Shown here: piece by piece, positions 9,155 to 17,406 of the stretch
Position numbering within the stretch: position 1 is the first letter of the stretch
How the letters are laid out: each line of letters opens with the position of its first letter
Assembly (NCBI GenBank): GCA_017795045.1
Contig: CP051244.1
Coordinates: 2,782,707-2,846,706 of the forward strand
DNA length: 64,000 nucleotides
Reading direction: 5' to 3'
DNA from: Allomuricauda sp.
GTDB taxonomy: Bacteria > Bacteroidota > Bacteroidia > Flavobacteriales > Flavobacteriaceae
Notes under the pieces: model-generated
Seen by the model: only the letters and a program-made list of their open reading frames with translations
Told to the model about the DNA's origin: nothing
Databases searched by the model: none
Translations under genes and position numbers: made by a program

Positions 9155-10378
9155 ATGGACTACAAAGCATCGGAACACATTCAAGACCTGCAATATTTTG
9201 GTGAGTTTGGTGGGGTGAACCCCTCCATATCGGACTCGTCCACCTATACCTTTCTTTCCGCAAAGACCATGTTCGACACCTTTGAGGGTAATACTGAAGG
9301 TTGCTATCTGTACAGCAGACATTCCTCCCCTTCCAATTTGTATTTGGGAGAGGCCATGGCCCAGCTGGAAGGCACGGAATCGGCCAATGTATTTGCTAGT
9401 GGAATGGGCGCCATCAGCGCTGTGGTTTTTCAACTTTGCGATACGGATGACCATATTGTTTGCAGTAGGACCATTTACGGAGGCACCTATGCCTTTTTGA
9501 AAAACTTTGTGAAGAAGTTCAATATTTCCACATCCTTTATAGATATCACCGACTTGGACATGGTGGAGCAATCCATCACCCCAAAAACCAAAATGATCTA
9601 TTGCGAAGCCATCAGCAATCCCCTGTTGGAAGTAGCGGACATCGCAGCCCTATCCAAATTGGCCAAGAAACATGGTATTCCTTTGGTGGTGGACAATACC
9701 TTCTCCCCTTTGAACATTAACGCGGCCCAATTGGGTGCGGACATTGTCATCCACAGTCTTACCAAGTTCATCAATGGCAGCAGTGACTGCGTAGCGGGGG
9801 CGGTTTGTGCGTCAAGTGATTTCTGCCTTGGGTTGAAAGATGTGAACAACGGAGCGGGAATGCTCATGGGAAGCACGTTGGACAGTCTTCGGGCGGCATC
9901 CATCCTCAAAAATATGCGTACGCTGCACATCCGTATCAAAAAGCACAGTGAAAATGCCCTCTACTTGGCACAAGAATTTGAAAGGGATGGTTTAAAAGTG
10001 GTCTATCCGGGATTGGAAAGTCACCCTGGTCACAAGTTGATGAAATCCCAAATGAATCCGGAATACGGTTTTGGCGGTCTGCTCACCTTGGACGTAGGCT
10101 CCGTAGATCGGGCCAATGCTTTGATGGAACTCATGCAAACCCAAAAATTGGGCTATTTGGCGGTGAGCCTCGGTTTCTATAAGACCCTTTTCAGCGCATC
10201 GGGCAGTTCCACCTCTTCGGAAATTCCCATGGAAGAGCAGGAAGCGCTGGGATTGTCGCAAGGACTTATCCGCTTTTCCATTGGATTGGACAATAATATC
10301 CACCAGACCTATTTGGCCATGAAGAGCTGCATGGAAAAATTGGGGATTCTGTCCCTGTCCCATTCCGCTATGGATTAA
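9155..10378 (+). CDS. Cys/Met-metabolism PLP-dependent enzyme (methionine gamma-lyase-like)
   Basis: Fold-type I PLP enzyme of 407 residues. It carries the YSRHSSPSNLYLGEAMAQLEG block that binds the cofactor phosphate, the FASGMGAIS block, and the Schiff-base lysine in HSLTKFINGSSD. The family includes methionine gamma-lyase, cystathionine gamma-lyase/synthase and O-acetylhomoserine sulfhydrylase. The RTIYGGTYAFL segment has Gly where classical methionine gamma-lyase has its active-site Cys, so the substrate may differ. It is divergent from an Lrp regulator and 68 bases upstream of an NhaC antiporter, which suggests an amino-acid catabolic unit. Confidence 0.85.
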   Translation: MDYKASEHIQDLQYFGEFGGVNPSISDSSTYTFLSAKTMFDTFEGNTEGCYLYSRHSSPSNLYLGEAMAQLEGTESANVFASGMGAISAVVFQLCDTDDHIVCSRTIYGGTYAFLKNFVKKFNISTSFIDITDLDMVEQSITPKTKMIYCEAISNPLLEVADIAALSKLAKKHGIPLVVDNTFSPLNINAAQLGADIVIHSLTKFINGSSDCVAGAVCASSDFCLGLKDVNNGAGMLMGSTLDSLRAASILKNMRTLHIRIKKHSENALYLAQEFERDGLKVVYPGLESHPGHKLMKSQMNPEYGFGGLLTLDVGSVDRANALMELMQTQKLGYLAVSLGFYKTLFSASGSSTSSEIPMEEQEALGLSQGLIRFSIGLDNNIHQTYLAMKSCMEKLGILSLSHSAMD

Positions 10379-10446
10379 ACGATAAAAAGCCGTTTGGAGA
10401 ACAAGGTTCAAAATCGTAATATTACCTCTTAACAAACTCAGACCAC

Positions 10447-11937
10447 ATGCCAAACAAAGAGGAAAAGCCAAAGTACAGACAGGATGAACATATTGTTGAA
10501 AATAAGCAGCTGACCATTGGGGAAGCCTTGATCCCTGTTTTTGCGCTGGTAGCTATGTTGGCCTACAATGTTTATGTTTTTGGTGATGACGCCCTGAGCG
10601 GTTCCAATCAGTTTATCCTTCTTATGGGTGGTGCCATGGCGGCCATCGTGGGGTTTTTCAATAAAGTATCCTACAAACAAATGATTGCCGAAGTGGCCGA
10701 GAATGTGCGTTCCACTACCGGGGCCCTACTCATTTTATTGATGGTAGGCGCCCTTTCCGGGACTTGGTTGGTCAGTGGTATTATTCCGGCCATGATCTAT
10801 TACGGCCTCCAAATATTGAATCCCACCATATTTTTGGCAGCCTGCGTAATTATTTGCGCCATCATTTCCATTGCCACGGGAAGCAGCTGGACCACGGCCG
10901 CAACGGTGGGTATTGCCTTGGTGGGCATCGGTGAAGCTTTGGGCATTTCTTTAGGAATGACAGCTGGCGCGGTACTTTCAGGAGCTTACTTCGGAGATAA
11001 AATGTCCCCTTTGAGCGACACTACCAACTTGGCCCCTGCCATGGCAGGCGGCGAATTGTTTTCCCATATTCGGTACATGGCACTGACCACCGTACCCACT
11101 ATCACCGTAACCTTATTGGTGTTCATTATTATGGGCTTTACCATTGAAACCAAAGGGGGAGCTGATACGGGCTCCATCCTTGAAACCATTGGGAGCACCT
11201 TCAATATTAGCGGCTGGTTATTCTTGGTCCCCGTTGCGGTGATTTTCTTGATTGTTAAAAAAGCGCCTCCCTTATTGGCCTTGTTGATAGGAACTTTGTT
11301 GGGTGGTGCCTTCGCATTGATTTTTCAGCCGGATATTGTCACCTCCATTAGCGGTAGCGAAAACCTCTCCTTTGAATCAGGATACAAGGGCATTTTAAAT
11401 GCCATCACCGTGGACACATCCATTGCCACGGACGACCCTGCTTTAAACGACCTATTCTCCTCGGGAGGAATGGCAGGTATGCTGGACACCATTTGGTTGA
11501 TTGTCTGTGCCATGGTCTTTGGCGGCATCATGGATGGTATTGGTGCCTTGGAGCGCATTACCGAATCCTTGCTGAAAATGGCCAAGACCACATTCGGGCT
11601 TTTTGCCAGTACCGTGGGCAGTTGTTTGGCGCTCAATGTAACCGCATCGGACCAATATCTGGCCATTGTGGTCCCCGGAAAAATGTTTTCCAAAGCTTAT
11701 GAAGAACGGGGACTGGCCCCGGAAAACTTAAGTAGGTCCCTTGAAGATTCAGGAACCGTGACCTCCGTATTGGTACCTTGGAACACCTGCGGAGCCTACC
11801 ACAGCGGCGTATTGGGCGTTGGTGTTATGGAGTATGGAGTTTATGCCATATTTAATTGGTTGAGTCCGTTCATGACCTTATTATTCGCAGCCTTCAAAAT
11901 CAAGATTAAAATGTTGACTGAAAAGGCCGCTGCTTAA
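10447..11937 (+). CDS. nhaC: NhaC family Na+/H+ antiporter-like transporter
   Basis: Membrane transporter of 496 residues with about twelve hydrophobic segments. The central block SSWTTAATVGIALVGIG and the following AYFGDKMSPLSDTTNLAP are hallmarks of NhaC. Some NhaC relatives (MleN) couple the ion gradient to organic-acid exchange. Its position after the PLP enzyme and the Lrp regulator makes export or uptake of an amino-acid breakdown product plausible, but this is inference. The protein ends with a short charged tail. Confidence 0.85.
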   Translation: MPNKEEKPKYRQDEHIVENKQLTIGEALIPVFALVAMLAYNVYVFGDDALSGSNQFILLMGGAMAAIVGFFNKVSYKQMIAEVAENVRSTTGALLILLMVGALSGTWLVSGIIPAMIYYGLQILNPTIFLAACVIICAIISIATGSSWTTAATVGIALVGIGEALGISLGMTAGAVLSGAYFGDKMSPLSDTTNLAPAMAGGELFSHIRYMALTTVPTITVTLLVFIIMGFTIETKGGADTGSILETIGSTFNISGWLFLVPVAVIFLIVKKAPPLLALLIGTLLGGAFALIFQPDIVTSISGSENLSFESGYKGILNAITVDTSIATDDPALNDLFSSGGMAGMLDTIWLIVCAMVFGGIMDGIGALERITESLLKMAKTTFGLFASTVGSCLALNVTASDQYLAIVVPGKMFSKAYEERGLAPENLSRSLEDSGTVTSVLVPWNTCGAYHSGVLGVGVMEYGVYAIFNWLSPFMTLLFAAFKIKIKMLTEKAAA

Positions 11938-12087
11938 AAATTTGCAGCCTCATTTCCTCACGAGCTTCGTTTCTTTGTCAAATTATGATTTTTCACCCTT
12001 TGGAATTGTTGGCTTTTCAAAAATCCAATGCTTTTTTTATACCATAAGTCACGGCTATCCTTCCATAGGAAATACTGATTTTTTCCT

Positions 12088-12118
12088 TTGGGAAAGGCAT
12101 TTCCCTGCGCTAATTTTG
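12088..12118 (+). promoter_or_regulatory. Promoter of the peroxiredoxin operon
   Basis: TTG at 12088-12090, a 20-base spacer and TAATTTTG at 12111-12118 match the Bacteroidota housekeeping promoter. The predicted leader before the peroxiredoxin ATG is about 22-25 bases. Confidence 0.7.
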
Positions 12119-12146
12119 CAGTATAACCTTTATAAAAAACACAAGA

Positions 12147-12791
12147 ATGACATTAGTCGGAAGAAAATTTCCAAACATCGAAGTAAATGCCATTGATGAA
12201 TTGGGTGACACTTTCAAAATCAACATTTTAGAAAAAGCCAAGGCTGAAAGGAAGAAAATTTTGCTTTTCTGGTACCCAAAGGATTTCACCTTTGTTTGTC
12301 CAACGGAGCTACACGCTTTTCAACAACATTTGGCAGAATTTGAAAAAAGGAACACTTTGGTGATTGGCGCATCTTGCGATACTGCAGAAGTACACTTTGC
12401 TTGGTTGAACACTGCCAAGGACAATGGTGGGATTGAAGGGGTAACGTATCCTATCGTTGCCGATAGCAACAGAAACTTGGCCAAGGCTTTGGGTATTTTG
12501 GATATCACAAATGAAGATTATAACGAAGAGACCGACTCTGTTCTTGTGGAAGGTGACAATGTAACCTATAGGGCCACTTATTTGATCGACGAAGAAGGTA
12601 CGGTGTTCCATGAAGGCATCAACCACATGCCTCTTGGTAGAAACGTGAAGGAATTCATCCGTTTGGTGGATGCATTTGCCCACGTACAGGAAAAAGGTGA
12701 GGTATGTCCTGCCAACTGGGAAGAAGGCAAGGAAGCCATGAACGCCAACCGTGACGGAGTAGCGGAATATTTGGCCAACCACGTAAACTAA
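12147..12791 (+). CDS. Typical 2-Cys peroxiredoxin (AhpC/Prx1 type)
   Basis: Reduces hydrogen peroxide and organic hydroperoxides. The peroxidatic Cys51 lies in FTFVCPTEL and the resolving Cys187 in EVCPANW, giving the typical 2-Cys arrangement. The length is 214 residues. It is the first gene of an operon with a thioredoxin-like protein 5 bases downstream, the likely electron donor, then a DUF6952 gene, and a hairpin terminator at 13374-13409. No AhpF is nearby. A well-spaced promoter lies immediately upstream. Confidence 0.95.
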   Translation: MTLVGRKFPNIEVNAIDELGDTFKINILEKAKAERKKILLFWYPKDFTFVCPTELHAFQQHLAEFEKRNTLVIGASCDTAEVHFAWLNTAKDNGGIEGVTYPIVADSNRNLAKALGILDITNEDYNEETDSVLVEGDNVTYRATYLIDEEGTVFHEGINHMPLGRNVKEFIRLVDAFAHVQEKGEVCPANWEEGKEAMNANRDGVAEYLANHVN

Positions 12792-12796
12792 GCGCC

Positions 12797-13111
12797 ATGA
12801 TCATAGAATTGGAAAAAGATAACCTGAGCGAGCTTGTTGCCAGTAACGAGTCCGTGGTGGTGCAATACTCCGCATCCTGGTGTGGAAATTGCAGGATCAT
12901 GAAGCCTAAGTTTAAAAAAGAGGCTTCCCTTAACCAAAATGTCACTTTTGTGATGGTCGATGCTGAAAAATTCCCGGAGTCGCGGAAAATGGCCAATGTG
13001 GACAACCTGCCCACCTTTGCCGCTTTTTCCAACGGGACATTGAAAAATCAGGTGCAGACCAACAAATATGATGTACTAAAAACCTTGGTCAATGAAGTTG
13101 CCCATCATTAA
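12797..13111 (+). CDS. Thioredoxin family protein
   Basis: Single-domain thioredoxin of 104 residues with the active site W28-C29-G30-N31-C32 (family standard WCGPC, here Asn for Pro). The cis-proline follows in NLPTFAAF. There is no signal peptide, so it acts in the cytosol, most likely reducing the peroxiredoxin encoded just upstream. Its last 20 bases overlap the DUF6952 gene in another frame, which points to coupled translation. The Pro-to-Asn change would tend to alter the redox potential. Confidence 0.9.
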   Translation: MIIELEKDNLSELVASNESVVVQYSASWCGNCRIMKPKFKKEASLNQNVTFVMVDAEKFPESRKMANVDNLPTFAAFSNGTLKNQVQTNKYDVLKTLVNEVAHH

Positions 13112-13349
13112 ACAGTTGGTAAATTTTGTTGAGGAGCATGACGAGGATTATCTGTTGGAAACCGCAGAGACCTTGGAAAGCATCTGTGAGGTCTCTACGT
13201 TAAAGGACAACGAACTGGACACCATAGGAGAAATCATCTCCAATATCTATGGCGCCTTGGAAGTGTCCAACGAGATACAAAAGGGGACTCCCAAGAAAGA
13301 GGCCATGAATGCCTTTATGTCGCGGGTGCTCAGTTCCATCGACAAATAA
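13092..13349 (+). CDS. DUF6952 family protein
   Basis: Small acidic, helical protein of 85 residues beginning MKLPIIKQLVNFVEEHDEDY and ending in VLSSIDK. I recognise it as the DUF6952 family, seen in Flavobacteriia next to peroxiredoxin and thioredoxin genes; the function is unknown. It overlaps the thioredoxin gene by 20 bases and ends just before the operon terminator. Its fixed place between thioredoxin and tpx suggests a part in peroxide defence, perhaps as an adaptor, since it has only one Cys (in ESICEV). Confidence 0.8.
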   Translation: MKLPIIKQLVNFVEEHDEDYLLETAETLESICEVSTLKDNELDTIGEIISNIYGALEVSNEIQKGTPKKEAMNAFMSRVLSSIDK

Positions 13350-13373
13350 ACCTTACCACATTTTATAGTCAAG

Positions 13374-13409
13374 AACCTTCCCGCAATGCATTACGGGAAG
13401 GTTTTTTTT
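13374..13409 (+). terminator. Rho-independent terminator after the peroxiredoxin operon
   Basis: Perfect 10-bp stem AACCTTCCCG/CGGGAAGGTT with a 10-base loop, followed by a run of T's to 13409. Confidence 0.9.
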
Positions 13410-13412
13410 AAG

Positions 13413-13420
13413 TACTTTTG
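13413..13420 (+). promoter_or_regulatory. -7 promoter element of tpx
   Basis: TACTTTTG (TAnnTTTG) lies directly after the upstream terminator and 22 bases before the tpx ATG. No TTG is seen at the -33 distance, which is occupied by the terminator stem. Confidence 0.5.
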
Positions 13421-13442
13421 GAGCTGAACCAAATATAAAAAC

Positions 13443-13949
13443 ATGGCTACAGTCACCTTAAAAGGAAATGAAATACACACCCTTGGAAACCTTCCAGAGA
13501 ACGGTTCCCAAGCCCCGGAATTCAAACTGACCAAGAACGACCTCTCCCCTGCTTCCCTTTCGGATTATGCAGGCCAGAAAGTGGTCTTGAACATATTCCC
13601 AAGTATAGATACGGGCACTTGTGCCCAATCTGTCCGTCAATTCAACCAAGAAGCGGCCGAACTGGACAACACCAAGATACTTTGCATCTCCAAAGACCTT
13701 CCCTTTGCCCAAACCCGTTTCTGCGGTGCCGAAGGCATTGACAAAGTGGAGACCCTATCCGATTTCAGGGATGGAAACTTCGGAAAATCCTATAATGTAG
13801 AGTTTACCGATGGCCCATTGCAAGGGCTTTTGTCACGCTCCGTGGTGGTGCTCAATGAAAAGGGACAGGTCATCTATTCCGAGCAAGTTTCCGAAACTGT
13901 GGACGAGCCCAATTACAAAGCTGCGCTTGAAGCATTGATGGATGCCTAA
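13443..13949 (+). CDS. tpx: Thiol peroxidase (Tpx)
   Basis: Atypical 2-Cys peroxiredoxin that reduces lipid and alkyl hydroperoxides. The peroxidatic Cys60 is in SIDTGTCAQSVRQF and the resolving Cys94 in QTRFCGAEG, both at the expected positions; 168 residues is the standard length. It has its own promoter element after the terminator of the peroxiredoxin operon, so the two peroxidases can be controlled separately. The 3' end overlaps the diacylglycerol kinase gene by 8 bases. Confidence 0.96.
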   Translation: MATVTLKGNEIHTLGNLPENGSQAPEFKLTKNDLSPASLSDYAGQKVVLNIFPSIDTGTCAQSVRQFNQEAAELDNTKILCISKDLPFAQTRFCGAEGIDKVETLSDFRDGNFGKSYNVEFTDGPLQGLLSRSVVVLNEKGQVIYSEQVSETVDEPNYKAALEALMDA

Positions 13950-14307
13950 GGAATCTTTTTTCAATAATAGAATTCGCAGTATCGGTTATGCGCTCAAAGG
14001 CATGTTCTTGCTTTTGCGTACCGAGGCCAGTATCAAAATACAGTTTTTTATTGCCTTGGTAATGACCGCAGCCGGATTCTATTTTGAGATATCGGCCATG
14101 GAATGGATGCTTCAACTCTTTGCCATTGGATTGGTCATGGGCATAGAGGGAGTGAACACGGCCATTGAAAAACTGGCGGACTATGTACAACCTGATCAAG
14201 ACCCTAAAATTGGTCTGATCAAAGATATTTCCGCGGGTGCAGTGATGATCGTATCCATCATGGCCAGTATTATTGGATTGATCATCTATATACCCAAATT
14301 GATGTAA
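13942..14307 (+). CDS. dgkA: Diacylglycerol kinase-family integral membrane protein
   Basis: Small membrane kinase of 121 residues with three hydrophobic helices. The motif EGVNTAIEKLADYV (near residues 69-82) is the DgkA/undecaprenol kinase active-site signature with the catalytic Glu and Asn, and the second helix contains EWMLQLFAIGLVMGI. Family members phosphorylate diacylglycerol or undecaprenol; the substrate here is open. Translation is probably coupled to tpx (8-base overlap). This gene order before ftsK recurs in Flavobacteriia as far as I know. Confidence 0.88.
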   Translation: MPKESFFNNRIRSIGYALKGMFLLLRTEASIKIQFFIALVMTAAGFYFEISAMEWMLQLFAIGLVMGIEGVNTAIEKLADYVQPDQDPKIGLIKDISAGAVMIVSIMASIIGLIIYIPKLM

Positions 14308-14334
14308 GAACATCCAAGACCCGGTATAGCAGCG

Positions 14335-14342
14335 TAAATTTG
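14335..14342 (+). promoter_or_regulatory. -7 promoter element of ftsK
   Basis: TAAATTTG (TAnnTTTG) ends 27 bases before the ftsK ATG. No clear -33 TTG is present. Confidence 0.45.
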
Positions 14343-14369
14343 TAAATTAGCCCCATAGCAAACGGATTA

Positions 14370-16751
14370 ATGGCAAAGAAAAGGACAAAATCAAAATCCA
14401 AACCTACAACCGCCAAAAAGAAGGTCTCCTTTAGACCTTCCAAGCAAAACAAGATCATCTTGGGCAGTTTGCTGATTGTACTCAGCATAGCACTTTTCTT
14501 CTCGTTCATGTCCTATTACTTTACATGGCAGGAAGATCAGAGCATTCTCTCCGAATTTGCCCACAGAAACGCCCAGGCCAGCAACTTATTGAACAAGTTT
14601 GGGGCCAGTGTGAGCCATTTTTTCATGTACCAAGGATTTGGTCTTGCATCGTTTGCCTTTCCCTTATTACTGGCCGTCACTGGGTTATACCTGTTTTTGG
14701 GACTAAGTGGAAAAGGCCTCATTGGCAAATGGATTTGGGGCTTTATCGGTATTATCTGGGTATCCATTGCCTTGGGCTTCTTTGCTTCGAGCCAACCTTT
14801 GTTGGGTGGGCTTATTGGCTTTGAAATGAACGATTTCCTCCAAGATTACACCGGAAAAATAGGGGTGTTCTTGATTTTGATTTTTATGCTGATGGTCATC
14901 TTGGTACAACTCTTCAATTTTACGCCCGAAGGGGTCGCCAATTTCTTCCGTTCGCAACGCCAAAAAATAAAGTCCGATTTTCAAACGGAAACCCCTGTTG
15001 CAAAAAAACAAGAAACGGAAGAGCTCCCTATTGAGCTGAACCTGAAAGAGGAAGAGGAAATTCCCGTTGCCGTGGACACCTATACCCATAAAAAAGATAT
15101 CCCACCCCTTCAAAATGAAGCCGGGTTGGATGTGAACCTTCCCCAAGAGGAAGAGGCCGACATCAGTCTGGAGGTTGAAAAAGTCAAGGAGGAAAAAGAG
15201 GAAAAAGATATCAAGGCCGAAAAATTGGTCAAGGATTTTGGGGAATTCGACCCTAAACTGGAACTCGGCAGCTACAAGTTCCCACCTTTGGAGCTATTGG
15301 AGGCGCATGGTGCAGCCGGTGGCATCACCATCAACCAAGAGGAACTGGAGGAAAACAAAAACCGTATTGTAAGTACCCTTAAGAATTACAAAATCGGGAT
15401 TGCACAGATCAAGGCCACCATAGGCCCTACGGTCACCCTATACGAGATTGTCCCCGAAGCGGGTATCCGTATCTCCAAAATCAAAAACCTTGAGGACGAT
15501 ATTGCCCTTTCCCTCGCCGCATTGGGCATTCGGATCATTGCTCCCATTCCAGGCAAGGGAACCGTGGGTATTGAGGTGCCCAACAAGAACGCGTCCATTG
15601 TTTCCATGCGATCGGTGATAGCGTCCAACAAGTTTCAAAAAGCGGAAATGCAACTTCCCATTGCCTTTGGAAAGACCATTAGCAATGAGACTTTTGTTGT
15701 GGATCTGGCCAAAATGCCCCACCTGCTCATGGCGGGTGCCACCGGACAAGGAAAATCCGTAGGATTGAATGCGGTGATCACCTCGCTCCTCTATAAAAAA
15801 CACCCGGCGGAAATCAAGTTCATTTTGGTCGACCCCAAAAAGGTGGAATTGACCCTCTACAACAAAATTGAAAGGCATTTCTTGGCCAAGCTCCCGGATT
15901 CGGATGAAGCCATCATTACGGACAACACCAAGGTGATCAATACCCTGAACTCGCTCTGTATTGAGATGGACAATCGCTATGAGCTGTTAAAAGCAGCCAT
16001 GGTACGGAACATTAAAGAGTACAATGCCAAGTTCAAGGCCCGTAAATTAAATCCGAACGATGGGCATAAATTCCTTCCCTACATCATTTTGGTGATCGAT
16101 GAGTTTGCAGATTTGATCATGACCGCAGGCAAGGAAGTGGAAACCCCCATTGCCAGATTGGCACAGTTGGCCCGTGCCATTGGAATCCATTTGATCATTG
16201 CCACCCAACGGCCTTCGGTCAACGTGATCACGGGTATTATAAAAGCTAACTTCCCGGCAAGGATTGCATTCCGGGTAACCTCCAAAATAGATTCACGGAC
16301 CATTCTGGACGCCCAAGGTGCCGACCAACTCATTGGCCGCGGGGACATGCTCTACACCCAAGGGAACGATGTGACCCGTTTGCAATGTGCCTTTGTAGAT
16401 ACGCCCGAAGTGTCCAAGATCACCGAATACATTGGGTCGCAACGCGCCTACCCTGAGGCCCATTTACTGCCAGAATACGTAGGTGAAGACTCTGGCACGG
16501 GTATTGATTATGATATTTCGGAAAGGGATGCCATGTTCCGCGAAGCCGCCGAAGTCATCGTTACGGCACAACAAGGTTCCGCCTCCCTGATCCAGCGAAA
16601 ACTGAAATTGGGATACAACCGGGCCGGTAGGATCATTGATCAACTGGAAGCCGCCGGGATCGTAGGTCCTTTTGAAGGAAGTAAAGCCCGTCAGGTCTTG
16701 ATTCCGGACATGTATTCCCTGGAACAATTTTTAGAAAACGAATCAAAATAA
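14370..16751 (+). CDS. ftsK: DNA translocase FtsK
   Basis: Septum-anchored motor that pumps the chromosome terminus during division and activates XerCD at dif. The 793 residues comprise a basic N-terminus, four membrane helices (about residues 30-200), an acidic and lysine-rich linker (about 200-300), the RecA-like motor with Walker A GATGQGKS (G456-S463) and Walker B ILVIDEFADLIM, and a C-terminal gamma winged helix (IQRKLKLGYNRAGRIIDQLE) for KOPS reading. The linker is short compared with that of E. coli FtsK. It is followed 4 bases later by lolA, so cell division and envelope genes share a transcript. Confidence 0.97.
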   Translation: MAKKRTKSKSKPTTAKKKVSFRPSKQNKIILGSLLIVLSIALFFSFMSYYFTWQEDQSILSEFAHRNAQASNLLNKFGASVSHFFMYQGFGLASFAFPLLLAVTGLYLFLGLSGKGLIGKWIWGFIGIIWVSIALGFFASSQPLLGGLIGFEMNDFLQDYTGKIGVFLILIFMLMVILVQLFNFTPEGVANFFRSQRQKIKSDFQTETPVAKKQETEELPIELNLKEEEEIPVAVDTYTHKKDIPPLQNEAGLDVNLPQEEEADISLEVEKVKEEKEEKDIKAEKLVKDFGEFDPKLELGSYKFPPLELLEAHGAAGGITINQEELEENKNRIVSTLKNYKIGIAQIKATIGPTVTLYEIVPEAGIRISKIKNLEDDIALSLAALGIRIIAPIPGKGTVGIEVPNKNASIVSMRSVIASNKFQKAEMQLPIAFGKTISNETFVVDLAKMPHLLMAGATGQGKSVGLNAVITSLLYKKHPAEIKFILVDPKKVELTLYNKIERHFLAKLPDSDEAIITDNTKVINTLNSLCIEMDNRYELLKAAMVRNIKEYNAKFKARKLNPNDGHKFLPYIILVIDEFADLIMTAGKEVETPIARLAQLARAIGIHLIIATQRPSVNVITGIIKANFPARIAFRVTSKIDSRTILDAQGADQLIGRGDMLYTQGNDVTRLQCAFVDTPEVSKITEYIGSQRAYPEAHLLPEYVGEDSGTGIDYDISERDAMFREAAEVIVTAQQGSASLIQRKLKLGYNRAGRIIDQLEAAGIVGPFEGSKARQVLIPDMYSLEQFLENESK

Positions 16752-16755
16752 TACC

Positions 16756-17403
16756 ATGATCAAAAAACACATTCTTTTTATCGGACTTTTTACCGTTGCA
16801 CTATTCTCATATGGGCAGAGCTCATCTCAGGCCAAGGCACTTTTGGACGAAGTCTACAATAAGGTGAAAAGCTATGACAATATCTATATCGATTTTACAT
16901 CGACCTTGGAGAACAGTGAGGCCAATTTAAAGCAGGAAACACACGGTAATGTTTCCTTGAGTGGCGAAAAATACTTTCTGAACTATTTTGGGGCGCAACA
17001 ATTATATGATGGCAACAAGGTATACACCGTTGTCCCCGAAAATGAGGAAGTGACCATTGAGGATGTTGATCAAGATGCCGATAATGTGAGCCCTTCAAAA
17101 ATGCTGACATTCTACAAAACCGGACACAACTATGCCTGGGACATATTGCAAAATGTGGGTGGAAGAAAAATACAATATGTAAAGCTCACCCCCATTGATT
17201 CCAATACGGAGATCAAATCCGTGCTCTTGGGCGTTGACACACAGACCAAGCATATCTACAAGCTTATCCAGACGGGAAACAACGGTACAAAAACTACCAT
17301 AACCGTTAATTCTTTCAAAACCAACCAGCCTTTTTCAAGTACCCTATTTACCTTTGACGAGAAAAAATACGAGGATAAAGGGTATTACATAACACGAAAC
17401 TAG
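16756..17403 (+). CDS. lolA: Outer-membrane lipoprotein carrier protein LolA family
   Basis: Periplasmic chaperone that ferries lipoproteins from the inner to the outer membrane. The 215-residue protein has a signal peptide (KKHILFIGLFTVALFSYGQ) and the LolA-like pattern: a helix with a DNIYIDFTSTLEN strand, a mid-part LNYFGAQQLYDGNKVYTV block, and a C-terminal strand ending FDEKKYEDKGYYI. It sits between ftsK and an LPS-transport permease, an envelope-biogenesis context that fits. No LolCDE or LolB is seen nearby. Confidence 0.87.
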   Translation: MIKKHILFIGLFTVALFSYGQSSSQAKALLDEVYNKVKSYDNIYIDFTSTLENSEANLKQETHGNVSLSGEKYFLNYFGAQQLYDGNKVYTVVPENEEVTIEDVDQDADNVSPSKMLTFYKTGHNYAWDILQNVGGRKIQYVKLTPIDSNTEIKSVLLGVDTQTKHIYKLIQTGNNGTKTTITVNSFKTNQPFSSTLFTFDEKKYEDKGYYITRN

Positions 17404-17406
17404 CCA

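Noticed and set aside
9113..9571. 152-codon open frame on the minus strand opposite the PLP enzyme
   Set aside because: It is the shadow of a strongly conserved gene on the other strand, and its translation has no family features.
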